The notes beneath the pieces were generated by a model that had not been told where the DNA came from, did no database searches, and saw nothing but the letters and a program-made list of their open reading frames with translations. Shown here one piece after another: positions 1-22,599 of a DNA stretch of 64,000 bases (within the stretch, counting starts at the first letter, position 1; each line of letters starts with the position of its first letter). The stretch lies in assembly GCA_037975125.1 (NCBI GenBank), contig CM075857.1:71874845-71938844 (forward strand), in the 5' to 3' direction. Both the position numbers and the translations under genes were made by a program. The stretch is from Latrodectus hesperus (lineage: Eukaryota; Arthropoda; Arachnida; Araneae; Theridiidae).

Positions 1-1040
1 GAGAAATGAATAAAGGAAATAATAATTTTAGTAAAAAAGTTTAAACTTTAATTTTATATTTTTTCCCCAAAGTATAAAGACATATTTTTGCACAATGATG
101 TTATGAATATCATTCTTAAATTTATCTGATGTTACATTTAATAAAGAAAAAATTTAAAAGCATTTTTATACTTTAATAATTTAACTTAAAAATTATTCTT
201 CTGAATAAGAAACAAATGGTTCGTAAATGTTCACTTTTATTTTTGAAAATTATACCATCAAATTCAAAATATTTTAGCATGAGTATTTGCTTAAATAGAT
301 TATTGAATATAATATCACATTTAGTAAATTAGAGCCAAATATTATGTATTATATGTACTTATAATTTAAGTGGAAAATAATTGTTTAAAGTTTATCAAAT
401 TGTTTTCTTATTTAATAGTTTCAAAAATTAAATTTATCAAAAATATACAATGATAAATATTTTAAATTTAATTAAATATTTAATACATTCTTTCAAAAAC
501 CACATAAAATAAATAGTTATTTTGAAAGAAGTCGTGCACATCTAAATGAATTAAATATTCGTTTTATTTTTTCAAAACGTATATAAAATGGGATTAAAAA
601 TAAATGTACATAAGGCATTTTCTCATACCAACATATTGTAAGTTACCTTAAATTTCTATTTTCTTTGGTTTTTTTAAAATTTGTTGTAAAGAAAATTTTT
701 AATTCTTTTTATGAAGAAACATTTTTGCGACTAATATTACTATTCTGATTTTAAAAGGATAAGAAAAACATACGTTTGATGCTGATCATAATAAAGAAAA
801 GTAACGGTAAAAGTTATAGTTTATATATATGATAAAAACGAACTTATATAAGTTCATGCAAAAACTCTAGCTACCATATTTTGTTAGAATAAACATGTAT
901 ATATCAGTGAGAGAAAAATGTGCAAATATCAGACCTTCATAACCACACATGTAATTTCTGTTGGTTTTTAATTTTTGTTTTCAGTTTCGTTGAAAATTGT
1001 CCGTACTATTCTGCAATGGCTGGAAAAGGAATTTTGCCTG
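1..1040. other. AT-rich non-coding spacer
   Basis: Very AT-rich sequence with short A and T runs. I see no coding reading frame, RNA gene or repeat family member here. Confidence 0.6.
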
Positions 1041-1049
1041 ATTCTTTAA

Positions 1050-2090
1050 GGTGGTGAGATCCAATAGATGCAAGTGATCCCCACTAGGAACGTCATAGGC
1101 TGACGTTATTACTTGCCTTAAGAACGCGTTTCCCGCAATGGGGTCTATCTTCTCTGGAACCAATATCAAACCAAAGCTTCTGTGTCTAGAAGACATGCTC
1201 CTGGCCAATTAAGAGTTACAACATCTGCAGAAGAACATTATATAGATTTTCCGCCCTGAGAAAGAAGAAGCATATCTATGCCTCAACTTGTTGCAGAATA
1301 CTCTGTAACATCAGAAACAAGAATATTTGCTAGAAGATCTTCGCTATGCAAGTATCTATGATAAGTAATCAGTTGCGTATGACCATCGCCGAGCGCAAGA
1401 GAAGGATCCGCTTTGCTTGCGCAAAAGAATGCGTTTCCATGACAAGACAGCTATGGGTTTCTCTGCATTTTAAAGACGAGTCCAGATCTTTTTTAAAGAC
1501 GAGTTCAAACAGGAGAACGATTCAGGATGCCTACTGATCTGGACGTAACACGGTAACTGTGTACTTCTTCAGTGTTGGATTGATAGTATCTGCGAATAAA
1601 GAACCAGGTGCCATCAATCCAACACTGTAGAAAGACACAGTTACTACCATAATGGAATAATGTCTTAGACATTTATCTCACTCAGTGGTCAAATGGACCT
1701 AAATTTGTTTCAGAGAAGAACTGTGAATGATGTGATAAATCAGGACGAGTTTCTTGACTCGTATGTTTCCCCATATCTTGGTGTGATTGACAAAAATTTC
1801 ATTCTGCTGGATGCTAACACAAGATCTCTTACATAGACTTGGATTAGAGTGAATGGAATGGCCAGCTTGATCTCTAGACGTGAATCCCATAGAACATTTG
1901 AGGAACTATCTTGATAGACTGGCTGCAGCTTTAAGTCCTGATCCAAGGTCGGTATATAGGAGAAATGGAAAACAGAATCCTCCGTATATTGTCTTTGCTT
2001 TCATTTCAAAAGCCGACAACTTTATGGATAGCATGGAAAGCTGAGACTGCCAATGCATTCAAACTAAGGGTGGACATGTCCCTAGTTAAA
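1050..2090 (+). pseudogene. Tc1-like transposase remnant
   Basis: Decayed DDE transposase of a Tc1-like DNA transposon, which would have cut and pasted the element in the nucleus. Read across frames on the plus strand, the middle shows RKRRIRFACAKE followed by W and DES (about 1395-1490), the usual region before the first catalytic Asp. The later part reads FLDSYVSPYLG, then FILLDANTR (second Asp region, about 1750-1820), then MEWPA, NPIEHLRNYLDRL and LSPDP (third acidic region, about 1855-1945). The C-terminal end is DNFMDSMES and GGHVP (about 2015-2080). Many stops and frameshifts separate these blocks, so it is dead. The family is recognised from the spacing and wording of the blocks. I did not find terminal repeats, so the element ends are undefined. 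An antisense open frame here is a by-product. Confidence 0.8.
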
Positions 2091-2955
2091 ACTCCTTTTT
2101 GTTGTACTTCTCTGACTATGTAAAACTGTGATCATTTTTTCCAAGAATAGTAGTTTCCAGAGAGATTGTTTTTTTGCTATAAATGTGTTTTTCTTTTGTA
2201 AACTTCTATGTTGCAATTAACATATACTTGTGTGTATTTGTCATGAAATTTTGCATTTCTATATTCATTTACTTGAAAAATTAAGCTAAAAATTGGCTGT
2301 TCATTAACTTTTTGAGGTATATGTAGCATTTTTGAAACATTTTAAATTTGAAACATTTTACTCCATTTTATTAGTAATATTTGCTCAATTTTAAGTGAAA
2401 AAGATTCATAATTAAAACACGCTAAAATCATATTTTCATTATCTGCAGATAACATTGCGATTGCTTTAACTATCAAGTTTACTGAAAAATATTTCTTAAA
2501 AATATACTTTACATATTAACTATCATTTGCTTTTTCAATTTGATCTTAAGTAAAGCGGAAAATAGAGAAAGGGAAGTCATAAAAGTTCACAATAGTTTCA
2601 ACGTTCGCAATACAGAAATTTGAAATTCAAAAAATATTGCCAAAACTTTAATGTATTCATAATTGCATAATTAGATATTTTTTAAGTAATAATGTGCAAA
2701 ACTCAATGCTAAATATACATTTCCTGTTTTCATTATAAATGCCGTTTCATAGAAAATGTGAAACTGATATGTGTTCAAGAATGTGAAATGAGAATGAATG
2801 CTCTCTCAAATGTATATAGCTTTATCCAAAAACAAGTTATTGTAAGTTTTCCTCATTTGATTTATATTTTCTTTTTTAAATTTGTTATTTCACATTTCAA
2901 ATTTTCTTACTCCAAACAATTCAAAAACCTTTTCTGTATCATAGAAAATATGAGA
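2091..2955. other. AT-rich non-coding spacer
   Basis: AT-rich sequence between the Tc1-like remnant and the first SINE copy. It includes a short repeat of TTTGAAACATTTTA at about 2330-2360. An open frame from 2758 is low in complexity, resembles no family I know and overlaps the SINE copy, so I do not call it a gene. Confidence 0.5.
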
Positions 2956-3135
2956 TTCCTTGTTCATCACTCAACGGCCATTAATTGTATACGAGAACTA
3001 ATAAGACAAAGACCTACACTTTAAAGTTGATTCCAAACTAGTAAAACACACACACACACATCCAAGCCTGAGGTGAGATTTGAGCATATAAACTGTTGAA
3101 TTGAAGGTAAGAATGCCAACCTTTCAACTAACAGC
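2956..3135 (-). repeat. tRNA-derived SINE, diverged copy
   Basis: Read on the minus strand, this aligns to the plus-strand SINE copy at 3527-3706. Shared blocks in order are a T-rich tRNA-like region, the box-B-like CTCAAATCTCACC, GGCTTGGATGT, GGAATCAACTTTAAAG, TAGGTCT and a 3' block matching GACCGTTGAGCG. It has an extra (CA)n stretch at about 3047-3060 where the other copies have TTTGTAGTG. The divergence shows it is the oldest of the three copies. No target duplication was found. Confidence 0.65.
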
Positions 3136-3526
3136 ATGAGTTCAGAATTATAATAAAACATTTTGTGATAAGCCTAAGTATGGAACAAATTATAAAAAAT
3201 TTGAGAAATTTATGCCTAACTCAATGAAGAATTATTTTTCTGAGATAATTAGTGGCAATTATTTATTCCATTCATAAAATTCAGAAAAAGGTTGCTTGTA
3301 AAAACAAAATAAAAAGAATTTTTTTCATTAAAATTACTGTTGCTTACAAAAATTATTAAGTTTTGATTCAGATGAAAATAATTTTGTCAATAGAAAACTG
3401 TATCGTAAAGTTATAAACATCTTGAGTATCAATAACGTTTTAAAACCATTCTAGATGTAATTTCTTTAGACTTAAAACAGTTGGTGAATAACAGTTACTT
3501 ATAATTTTTATTTATGTTCGTACAAT
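3136..3526. other. AT-rich non-coding spacer
   Basis: AT-rich sequence between two SINE copies. Nothing else recognised. Confidence 0.5.
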
Positions 3527-3706
3527 AAGGCCAAGTTGGAAGCCGAATGTTTAGCGCTCTTGCCTTATGTTCAAAAGTTCGTGGGTTCGAATCACACCTT
3601 CGGCATGGATGTTTGTAGTGTTTCGGAATCCACTTTAAGCCGTATGTCCAGGTCTATAAGCCCTCGTGTGCAAAAAATGACCGTTGAGCGACAAACAAAC
3701 CAAACC
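3527..3706 (+). repeat. tRNA-derived SINE, longest copy
   Basis: The head carries the two internal RNA polymerase III promoter boxes of a tRNA gene: an A-box-like GGCCAAGTTGG at 3529-3539 and a B box GGTTCGAATCA at 3584-3594, with normal tRNA spacing. A family-specific body follows, containing GGCATGGATGTTTGTAGTG and GGAATCCACTTTAAGCC. The tail is rich in CAAAC (3688-3706). Two other copies of the body occur at 2956-3135 and 8357-8471, both on the minus strand, so it is a dispersed repeat and not a tRNA gene. A reading frame spanning it has no protein-family support. Confidence 0.8.
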
Positions 3707-4632
<926 letters not shown>

Positions 4633-4635
4633 TTT

Positions 4636-6780
<2,145 letters not shown>

Positions 6781-7600
6781 TGGGTGATCTGGAGAAAATT
6801 GCAAGGAACGTATATGTTTTATGATATGTTTTATTTGTAAATCTGACCTGTCGGGATTGAGGGGGGAGAGATTTCTGACCTATCCCATAGAAGTATAGAA
6901 GTAATTACAGAACTTTCGAAAACCAGTGGTGTAAAGAGGAGAAGCTAAGATGAGAAATATGAAGAGTTAAAAACTGCATCCAAAAACAGAGAAGAGACAT
7001 AGAAGCCCCAGAGAAGCTCGACATAGAAAAGGAGTGCACAATTGAGGACTGGGTACTCATTGAGCATAATGAGAAGCTAAAACGATGTTAGTTGTAAATG
7101 GAGTATAACTGCCCTGTCCAGTAGGAGACCTGCCACGATTTTCCTGAATGGAGCTACAGATGTCCGACAAATAAATGAACAGAAGAAGAAGAGACGGTAA
7201 AGTCTGAGGTGAGATAGCAGAGAAAAGAGAGAAAGCTCATGAGCAATGAGCAAGCCAAGCGAGATCCTGAGCCGGTAATGCCATAGATGTTAGGAAACAT
7301 CACACTGCTACTTCTAAAAGGGGTGAGTCTGATCTCACGTTCCTTTTCCGTCTGGTCATACTCAGTTATGATATATTAATGTGTAATTGTCATAAAACTA
7401 ATAATTATGTTAGAATCTCAATTATTTAATCAAGAATGTTTTGATTGTAAATGTACATTTCTCTTGTAATTAAGTACTAAAATAAATTAAGTTTTATTGT
7501 ATTTTTGTTTTGAATTTATCTCTGTCGTTCAATTATTTAAAAAATGAATCTGAGTTTCCTCGGAATTCTTCTAAAATTTCCGAATCTCACCAAAACACTA
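6781..7600. other. purine-rich, less AT-rich spacer, possible old retroelement
   Basis: Base composition shifts to a purine-rich, more GC-rich stretch (about 6840-7340), then returns to AT-rich DNA with an AATAAA signal near 7480. Segment 7288-7597 begins TGTTAGGAAACA and ends CAAAACA, which resembles a solo LTR, but the flanking five bases (ATAGA and CTAAG) do not match. No coding blocks were recognised. It may be a decayed retroelement untranslated region or solo LTR. Confidence 0.25.
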
Positions 7601-8343
7601 AGCATTTGATTACAAAACTTATAATATTAAAAATAATAACTGCACAAGCAATTAGAAAATAAATATAAAAACGGGGAAATAATATATTGCTCGTGTGATT
7701 ACTGTATTTATTTTAAATTATTTCTACAAATATAATTTTTATTTTATAAACAGTAATTATAATTTTTATTATGACTTTAAAAAAATTAGAATGATTGCTA
7801 TGAAATATAAAAGAGAATATGAAGTCATATTTCTTCTCATACTTTGCTTAATTATAATTTGTATGAAACTAAAATAGGATAATAAGTTAATATAATAATA
7901 AGACGACTTATATAAAAGACTAAAATTAACTTTAAATTGCTGATTTAGTCCTGATTGAAAAACTTCGCAACCTAAATTTTCTCAGTAAAATATTGTAAAT
8001 ATTCTTCAAGTGAAGGAAATCATATATAAAACGAAGTTAAAAAATCATAAGATGGTTAACAAACTAATGAAAACATCTGTGAATTAATGTGAAATATTTT
8101 AACGCAATTCATAAGCATTGGAATATAAGAACTACTTGTTTTCCTATAAATAGTAATGTATATATTCGGAAAGAATGTTGTCAATTTGTAAAAGCTCCAT
8201 AAATATTGAATTATCTAAAAGCTTAAAATGTTAAGATTCTTGGATTTTCAAAGAGGCCTGATTGTAAGGAACCGTATAGCTGAAGCAAGTGTGACCGTCC
8301 CACTTTAAACGATTGCTTAAGTCACGATATTTAAAGTATGACA
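7601..8343. other. AT-rich non-coding spacer
   Basis: AT-rich sequence. A short open frame at 7695-7877 is of low complexity and has no family resemblance. Confidence 0.5.
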
Positions 8344-8484
8344 TATTACTACACAGATTTAATTTGGTTTGCACAAGAGGGCTAATTAGACCGGGACCTA
8401 CGGTTTAAAGTGGATTCCGAACCACTACAAACATCCATGCCCAAGGTGGGTTTCGAATCCACGAACTGTTGTATTACTACACAG
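8344..8484 (-). repeat. 5'-truncated SINE copy with 13-bp target duplications
   Basis: Between two exact copies of TATTACTACACAG (8344-8356 and 8472-8484) lies a minus-strand SINE. It reads, on the minus strand, from GTTCGTGGATTCGAA (box B region) through GGGCATGGATGTTTGTAGTG and GGAATCCACTTTAAACC to GCACAAGAGGGC reversed, ending in an A-rich CAAACC tail. The 5' half with box A is missing. The exact flanking duplications show retroposition. The insertion lies at the 5' end of recognisable Tc1-like coding sequence. Confidence 0.8.
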
Positions 8485-9615
8485 TGACAAGACAATCAAA
8501 GCAAGAGTGCAACTGTAACCATAATAATTTTAGACCTCAATCAAAACACGAGTTATCCGTTGTCAATGATTGCAGTTAGAAGTAACCTCCATAAGCAGAA
8601 CATTTTCGATAAAACTGGAATTCTAAGGTCATTTGTTTCAGATGTCACACAAAATCTGGTAAAATGACAGGTGGAAGACAGTAATATGGTCTGATGAATC
8701 GTCTATCATATTTTTTTCTACAACTGGATGTGTGCATGTATGGAAGACCTTGGATGACCATGCACATGCTTTCTATTAATAGATCCGATCATTAGAAACT
8801 GTTTACACATTTGGCACATATCGTGAGTGTTAAATTGAGCTCTTTAAAATATGGATTTGAGCCATTTCAAAATTCGCCACTTCATTCCATCACTTAAACG
8901 TCAGTTATTGTTACTATTACAATTTGAATTCAATCGAGTGCTGCATGAAAACAGCAACAAATTCGATGAGGTGTCCTAGTGAGCGAAAAATATATTTATA
9001 AGTTTAATAATTTATAAGACATGCTTCTCTAAGGACACATCCATGCATACATTTACGCATAGTTAATCGACGTATATGATTTGCATCTTAGTATAGAAGT
9101 AAGGGTTTTATGATTTGTTAAGCTCTTTTTTCAACAAATTGGACAAAATATGCAAATACTTTAATTTTGATCACCAGTGTAAGTAGATCTGTCATGATAT
9201 AGGCTGCAGTATCGTGGTTTTGTTAGATTAATCCTTCACATAAAATCAAAAATCCCAGGTAAGAAATTTGAAGATATTTTAGCTGACCGAATGCCTTCTT
9301 TTATACAAATTATTTTTCTGCAGCAGACAGAAATATCCAGATTAATAGTACACCAATCAACGAAGCTGTGTTTGCCCAATCATCGTTTGATAAACACGAC
9401 GATTAAGCACTTACCTTGGTCTCCACAGTTACTTGACCTAAATCTAATTAAATCTTTATGGTTTATTTCAGAAAGTTCATTAAGAAAAAAGTATCATTCA
9501 CAGTCATCTGTTTCAGAATCTTCACAATAACTCCATGAAAAATGTTGTAATCTTAATCAACTGTAATATATTCCTTGAAAAATGCCAAAGGCGGTCCTAC
9601 AACTAAGATTAATAT
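8485..9615 (+). pseudogene. Tc1-like transposase remnant, second family
   Basis: Decayed DDE transposase, different from the one at 1-2 kb. Plus-strand blocks in order are LDLNQNTSYPLS and VRSNLHKQNIFDKTGI (about 8530-8625), then VIWSDESS followed by CVHVWKT (about 8675-8745, first catalytic Asp), and after a non-matching 450-bp stretch HLPWSPQLLDLN with SLW (about 9405-9460, third acidic region). LHEKCCNL and IP then lead to the C-terminal MPKAV (about 9580). Stops and frameshifts lie between blocks and the central catalytic segment is gone, probably replaced or deleted at 8790-9240. The SINE at 8344-8484 sits just upstream. A Tc1-like pseudogene is well supported; its terminal repeats are not. 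Confidence 0.75.
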
Positions 9616-9658
9616 CAAATTCTTTAGAAATCTTAGGTGTTTCCTTTATTTTGATAAA

Positions 9659-10752
<1,094 letters not shown>

Positions 10753-10779
10753 CTGGCGTACATTCTGTGAATTCAGGAG
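10753..10779 (-). other. candidate 27-nt micro-exon of a host gene
   Basis: On the minus strand a pyrimidine tract (TTTCTGCTTCCTCTCC) ends in AACAG at 10780, an excellent 3' splice site. The next 27 nt end in CCAG followed by GTAAGT (10747-10752), a consensus 5' splice site. The exon length is a multiple of three and one frame reads PEFTECTP between split codons. If the acceptor is not used, the exon would extend upstream as SASSPTAPEFTECTP. I do not recognise the protein. No neighbouring exon was found. This is a pattern-based candidate only. Confidence 0.3.
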
Positions 10780-10799
10780 CTGTTGGAGAGGAAGCAGAA

Positions 10800-15903
<5,104 letters not shown>

Positions 15904-16321
15904 TCACAAAATAATTAAGATTTTAAAAGTAAATCTGGAACTTTATTTATTAAATATAATACATATATTAGCTATCATATTCTTAATTTATTCATGCTAT
16001 TTTATTATCTTTTATTTCACCATGTCACAATTTACTTTTACAATAATTTATTAATATATACACGCTTATAATACACTTTGTATCGTTAGAAAATTACATA
16101 ACTCTTTAATTTCGAAATATTAGAGTTATGTAATTTTCTAGATAAAAGTGTTTATAAGTGTGTATATATTAATAAATATGTAAAAGTATTGTGACATGGC
16201 GAAATAAAAGACAATAAAATTATAAATAAATTAAAAATATGATAGCTAATATATTTATAATATTTAACAAATAAAGTTCAGATTTACTTTTACTTTCAAA
16301 ATTTTCATCAAATTACTTGTG
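15904..16321. mobile_element. foldback (MITE-like) inverted repeat, 418 bp
   Basis: Two arms of about 200 bp are reverse complements of each other over nearly their full length. The innermost 19 bp are perfect: TAGAAAATTACATAACTCT at 16087-16105 and its complement at 16122-16140, around a 16-nt loop. Outer arms share CACAA at the ends, AAAGTAAATCTG and GAACTTTATTT, and the middle shares CCATGTCACAA in the left arm against its complement in the right arm. No protein is encoded. This architecture fits a non-autonomous foldback element; the family is not recognised. Confidence 0.8.
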
Positions 16322-16584
16322 GCATTTTTAATTAAGAATAGTTCTGTCTAAAAATGTAAAATTTCATTTCAAATTTACTATAAAGAGTTTTAGTTACTTA
16401 AATACACAAAAAAAATCTTTTCAAGGAATCATATTTGATTTCTTTATTTAAACAGAATACGGAGTTTTTATACCCATAATTCGATAAAAACTGCTTAACA
16501 AATTATTAAAATAAGCACTTGTGACGAAAATAAAATGCTTTTTTTCATTATCATGAGTTTTATAATAATTTTCTTCGTCTAGAG

Positions 16585-19221
16585 CAGTGTTTCTCAAACT
16601 TTTAATATTCACGGCTCAATTTTCAATCATAATTTTCTTCACGCCCCCCATCCAACGAATATAATAAAATGTATACAATAATAATGTATTTTGAGTATTT
16701 TGGCGCTAAACCTACACTACAACCTTAATTTTAAACTTTACAAATTACCAAGAATACGGAAATGTATTGAATATTTGCAACACCAATCCTCAGCATTGAA
16801 AAAACAAGAATCCTATGACTTTTTTTTGCTCTTGCGTCCCGCCATGTCGGGCATTCTCTCGGTTTCGTGAGAAGTTTTGATTTGTCTGGAATCTGTCTGG
16901 AATCAGCTTAAAAGTTATGTTAGGAGCTTGCACAGATTTGAAAAAATGTTTTCTCATCGGGAGAAGGAGAAAATTCTATGACGTAAATTTCAATTCCAGA
17001 CAATCTCATTCGAGTCGATCCTTCTATCACTATTGTATCTATTATGAATGTGTATGTTATAGATATTTTCGTGTAATTGCAATTCACTGTATTAAATATT
17101 CACGGCAGTAGACTTATGCAGAATCATGGATAAATTTTTAATTGGGCGTAAGCGAGCATTAGATGATAGATAAGCATCAACAAGTACACAGACAAACGTG
17201 GTTCTGAAAATAAAATCAAGAAAATGTTCTCAAGAATACTTGAATTTTGGGTTCACTAGTACTGAAGTAAATGAAGAAGAAAGGTCCCTGTGTATCATTT
17301 GCTCAAAAATATTGGCGGCAGACAGCATGAAACCTCATAAACTTGAACGACATTTGGAAACGTTTCATAATGAGTACGCAAACAAACCCAGAGAATTCTT
17401 CAAATTAAAATTAAAATCATATGAAAAGCAAAAATCATTGTTTAAAAAATCTTCGTATGTGAATGAAAAAACTTTAATTGCCTCCTACAAGTTTCATATA
17501 AAATAGCCAAATGTAAAAAGCCTCTCACCATTGGTGAAGAGCTTATTTTGCTAGAGGCAGTTGAGATTGTAGAAATTATGTTTGGAGATAATTTTGCAAA
17601 ACAATTGCAGTCTATACCTCTTTCAAATGATACTGTTGCACGTCGAATTGCTGGTGTAGCTGAAGATATAGAATGTCAGCTTTTGTCGAAGTTGCGTGGC
17701 AAATTGTTTTCAATACAACTCGATGAAGCAACAGATAGTAATAAAGATGCTCATTTCATTGTCTATGTTAGATTTTGTGATGATTTGTCAGTAGTAGAAG
17801 AATTACTTTTCTGCAAACCAATAGAACTCAAAGCAACAACACTCGCATTATTTGCTATTTTAAATGATTTTAGGACGAGGCAAAAATAGAATAGAAAAAA
17901 TTGCTTACGAATATGTACCAATGGCGCTCGTTCTATGTCCGGAAGATTCCAAAGTATTCAAGCACTTGTGAAACAAAAACCACCACAGTGCGTCTGGAGA
18001 CATTGCATGATCCACAGAGAAGCTTTGGCTTCCAAAGAAATGAATCCTGGTTTGAATTTTGTGTTAACTACGGTTGTAAACGTAGTAAATTATATAAAAA
18101 TGTGACCCCTGAAATTAAGAATCTTTTCCGCACTTTGTAAAGACACGGGTGCAGTACATTCAGCTTTACTATTTTATTGCGAGGCAAGATGGTAATATAA
18201 CGGAATATATCACGGAATCAAATGGGAATATATCACGAGGGAAATTTTTTCAACCGACGAAGAATTCGCTTTTTTTCCAGAAGCGGAAAACAGATTGGAA
18301 GCTGAGAATTTTCGCGATCGTTTATTTGTGATGAAATTGAGCTACATGGTCAACATATTCGAGAAATTAAATAACTTGAATCTTCAACTGCAAGGAGCAA
18401 ATACACATATATTGGATACGAGTGATAAAGTTGATGCTTTTTGTAGGAAATTGGAATTGTGAAGCAGAAATTTAAAGCAAGAAAACTTAACAATGTTTGC
18501 AAATTTGAATGATTGATTGTATTAAAACATACAAGGCTGAACAACAACATGTAAAAGTTGTTTTTGTAAACATTGAAAATCATTTAGCAATGGTAGCAAA
18601 GAATTTTAAAAAGTACTATCTTGGTGACGACAAACTGATATCAAGTTACAAGTGGGTGAGGTATCCATTTCAAAATAGTCCCCCAAGGACTCTCAAGGAC
18701 TCCCTTCATAGACTTCATGGCAAGCGGCGAAACCAAAATACAATTGAGTAATAAGTCACTCTTTAAATTTTGGGCAGGAGTAGATGATGAGTTTTCTGCA
18801 CTAAAAACAAGGGCATTTCGCATTCTACTACCATTTTCAACATCTTACCTTTGTGAAACTGGATTTTCTGCGGTGGCTTCTTTGAAGACAAAATATAGAT
18901 CTCAGCTAAATATAGAAAAAAGAACTGAGAGTGTCTATTTCTATATTAAACCTGTCTTCGAAATACTTTGCTCTGAAAGACAGGCCCAAGAAAGTTACTA
19001 ATATTTATTAAATTTGTTTTTAATTTAGTAAGTTGTTTTAATTTAATAAGTTAATTAGTAAATATGTCGAAATGTATTTTGTTTTGTATGTGTGTTCTTT
19101 CCTTTCAGTAACTTAATCAATTTTTTTAAATAACATTTTCTCTTGTATATGCTCGTGCTTCCCTATTAGAGCGCCCCCCATTAGCCCCTAGGGGGCGCGC
19201 CCCACAGGTTGAGAATCACTG
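16585..19221 (+). mobile_element. hAT-family DNA transposon, complete ends, 2637 bp
   Basis: The element starts CAGTGTTTCTCAAAC at 16585 and ends with the complement of CAGTGATTCTCAACC at 19221. These are typical hAT terminal inverted repeats. Both sides are flanked by the same 8 bp, GTCTAGAG (16577-16584 and 19222-19229), the size expected for hAT insertion. Subterminal regions are locally GC-rich (CGCCCCCC at both ends). The whole insertion is therefore preserved, although its transposase gene is broken. Confidence 0.95.
17126..19001 (+). pseudogene. hAT transposase (ZBED5-like), disrupted
   Basis: Transposase of the surrounding hAT element. From an ATG at 17126 (MDKFLIGRKRAL) the frame meets a stop at 17171 and then continues. 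Next comes a BED zinc finger (CIIC followed by HKLERH, about 17293-17362). A frameshift near 17490 leads into SYKIAKCKKPLTI and PLSNDTVARRI (17530-17660), then LDEATDSNKDAH (about 17715-17755), the first catalytic region. After a shift near 17885 come RSMSGR, IHREALASKEM (18010-18045) and LLFYCEARW (18165-18192). The segment after this is shortened by a deletion and a small duplication of GAATATATCACG. The C-terminal dimerisation block LLPFSTSYLCETGFSA is at 18826-18875. Several lesions make it inactive. Family assignment is secure. Confidence 0.92.
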
Positions 19222-19229
19222 GTCTAGAG

Positions 19230-21912
<2,683 letters not shown>

Positions 21913-22491
21913 ACATATAGTAAATTTTTAAATTTTATATGCCAAGTAAAAATAGTAATGCAAAAACTTTATATAAATTACATATGGTTCATAGGTTTTT
22001 ATTTGACTTATAAATGTCAAATTTTTATTCCTTACCTTTAGTTTCTTATTCATTCAGTGACATTTTATAAATTTAACCCTCATATAAATTTCAATTTAAA
22101 ATGAAACAAATATTTCTTAGCAATTTTGACTACTATGTTATGTTATTTTTTCGAAGAAGCAATTTGATTTTAGATTCTTCGTTGGTTTAATATTTTTGGA
22201 ATGAATAAACTGACATATTTTATTGAAGTTATTTAGAGCGTCTTATAAATGTTTCTTTCACAAAAATATGGTGAAATATGATACTGAAATCAATTCAGTG
22301 ATATATTTTAATAGTATATTGACTGGTAGTTAACAAGTATTTTAATCACTAACTTTCGCATAGCTTAAAAAATCATTTTAGTTTTATGCCGTCCAGATAA
22401 TTGATCTGTATTGTATGAATTTTGCAATCCAAAAATTGTAGACAGTTTATTAGTAAAAATATTTTCCAAATCAATTAAAACAGAAATTACT
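21913..22491. other. AT-rich non-coding spacer
   Basis: AT-rich sequence before the LINE cluster. Nothing recognised. Confidence 0.5.
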
Positions 22492-22599
22492 TTAATGTAT
22501 GTTTAATGAAATTGTCATGAGAAATTTAAACAATAAAAATGTAGAGATAACAATGACAAATTTAGGGTTCGAATCTGAATAATGCTGTTCTTCATGTAT

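Noticed and set aside
3529..3600. Functional tRNA gene
   Set aside because: A and B boxes are present but the cloverleaf cannot be completed, and the sequence continues into a repeated body, so it is a SINE head.
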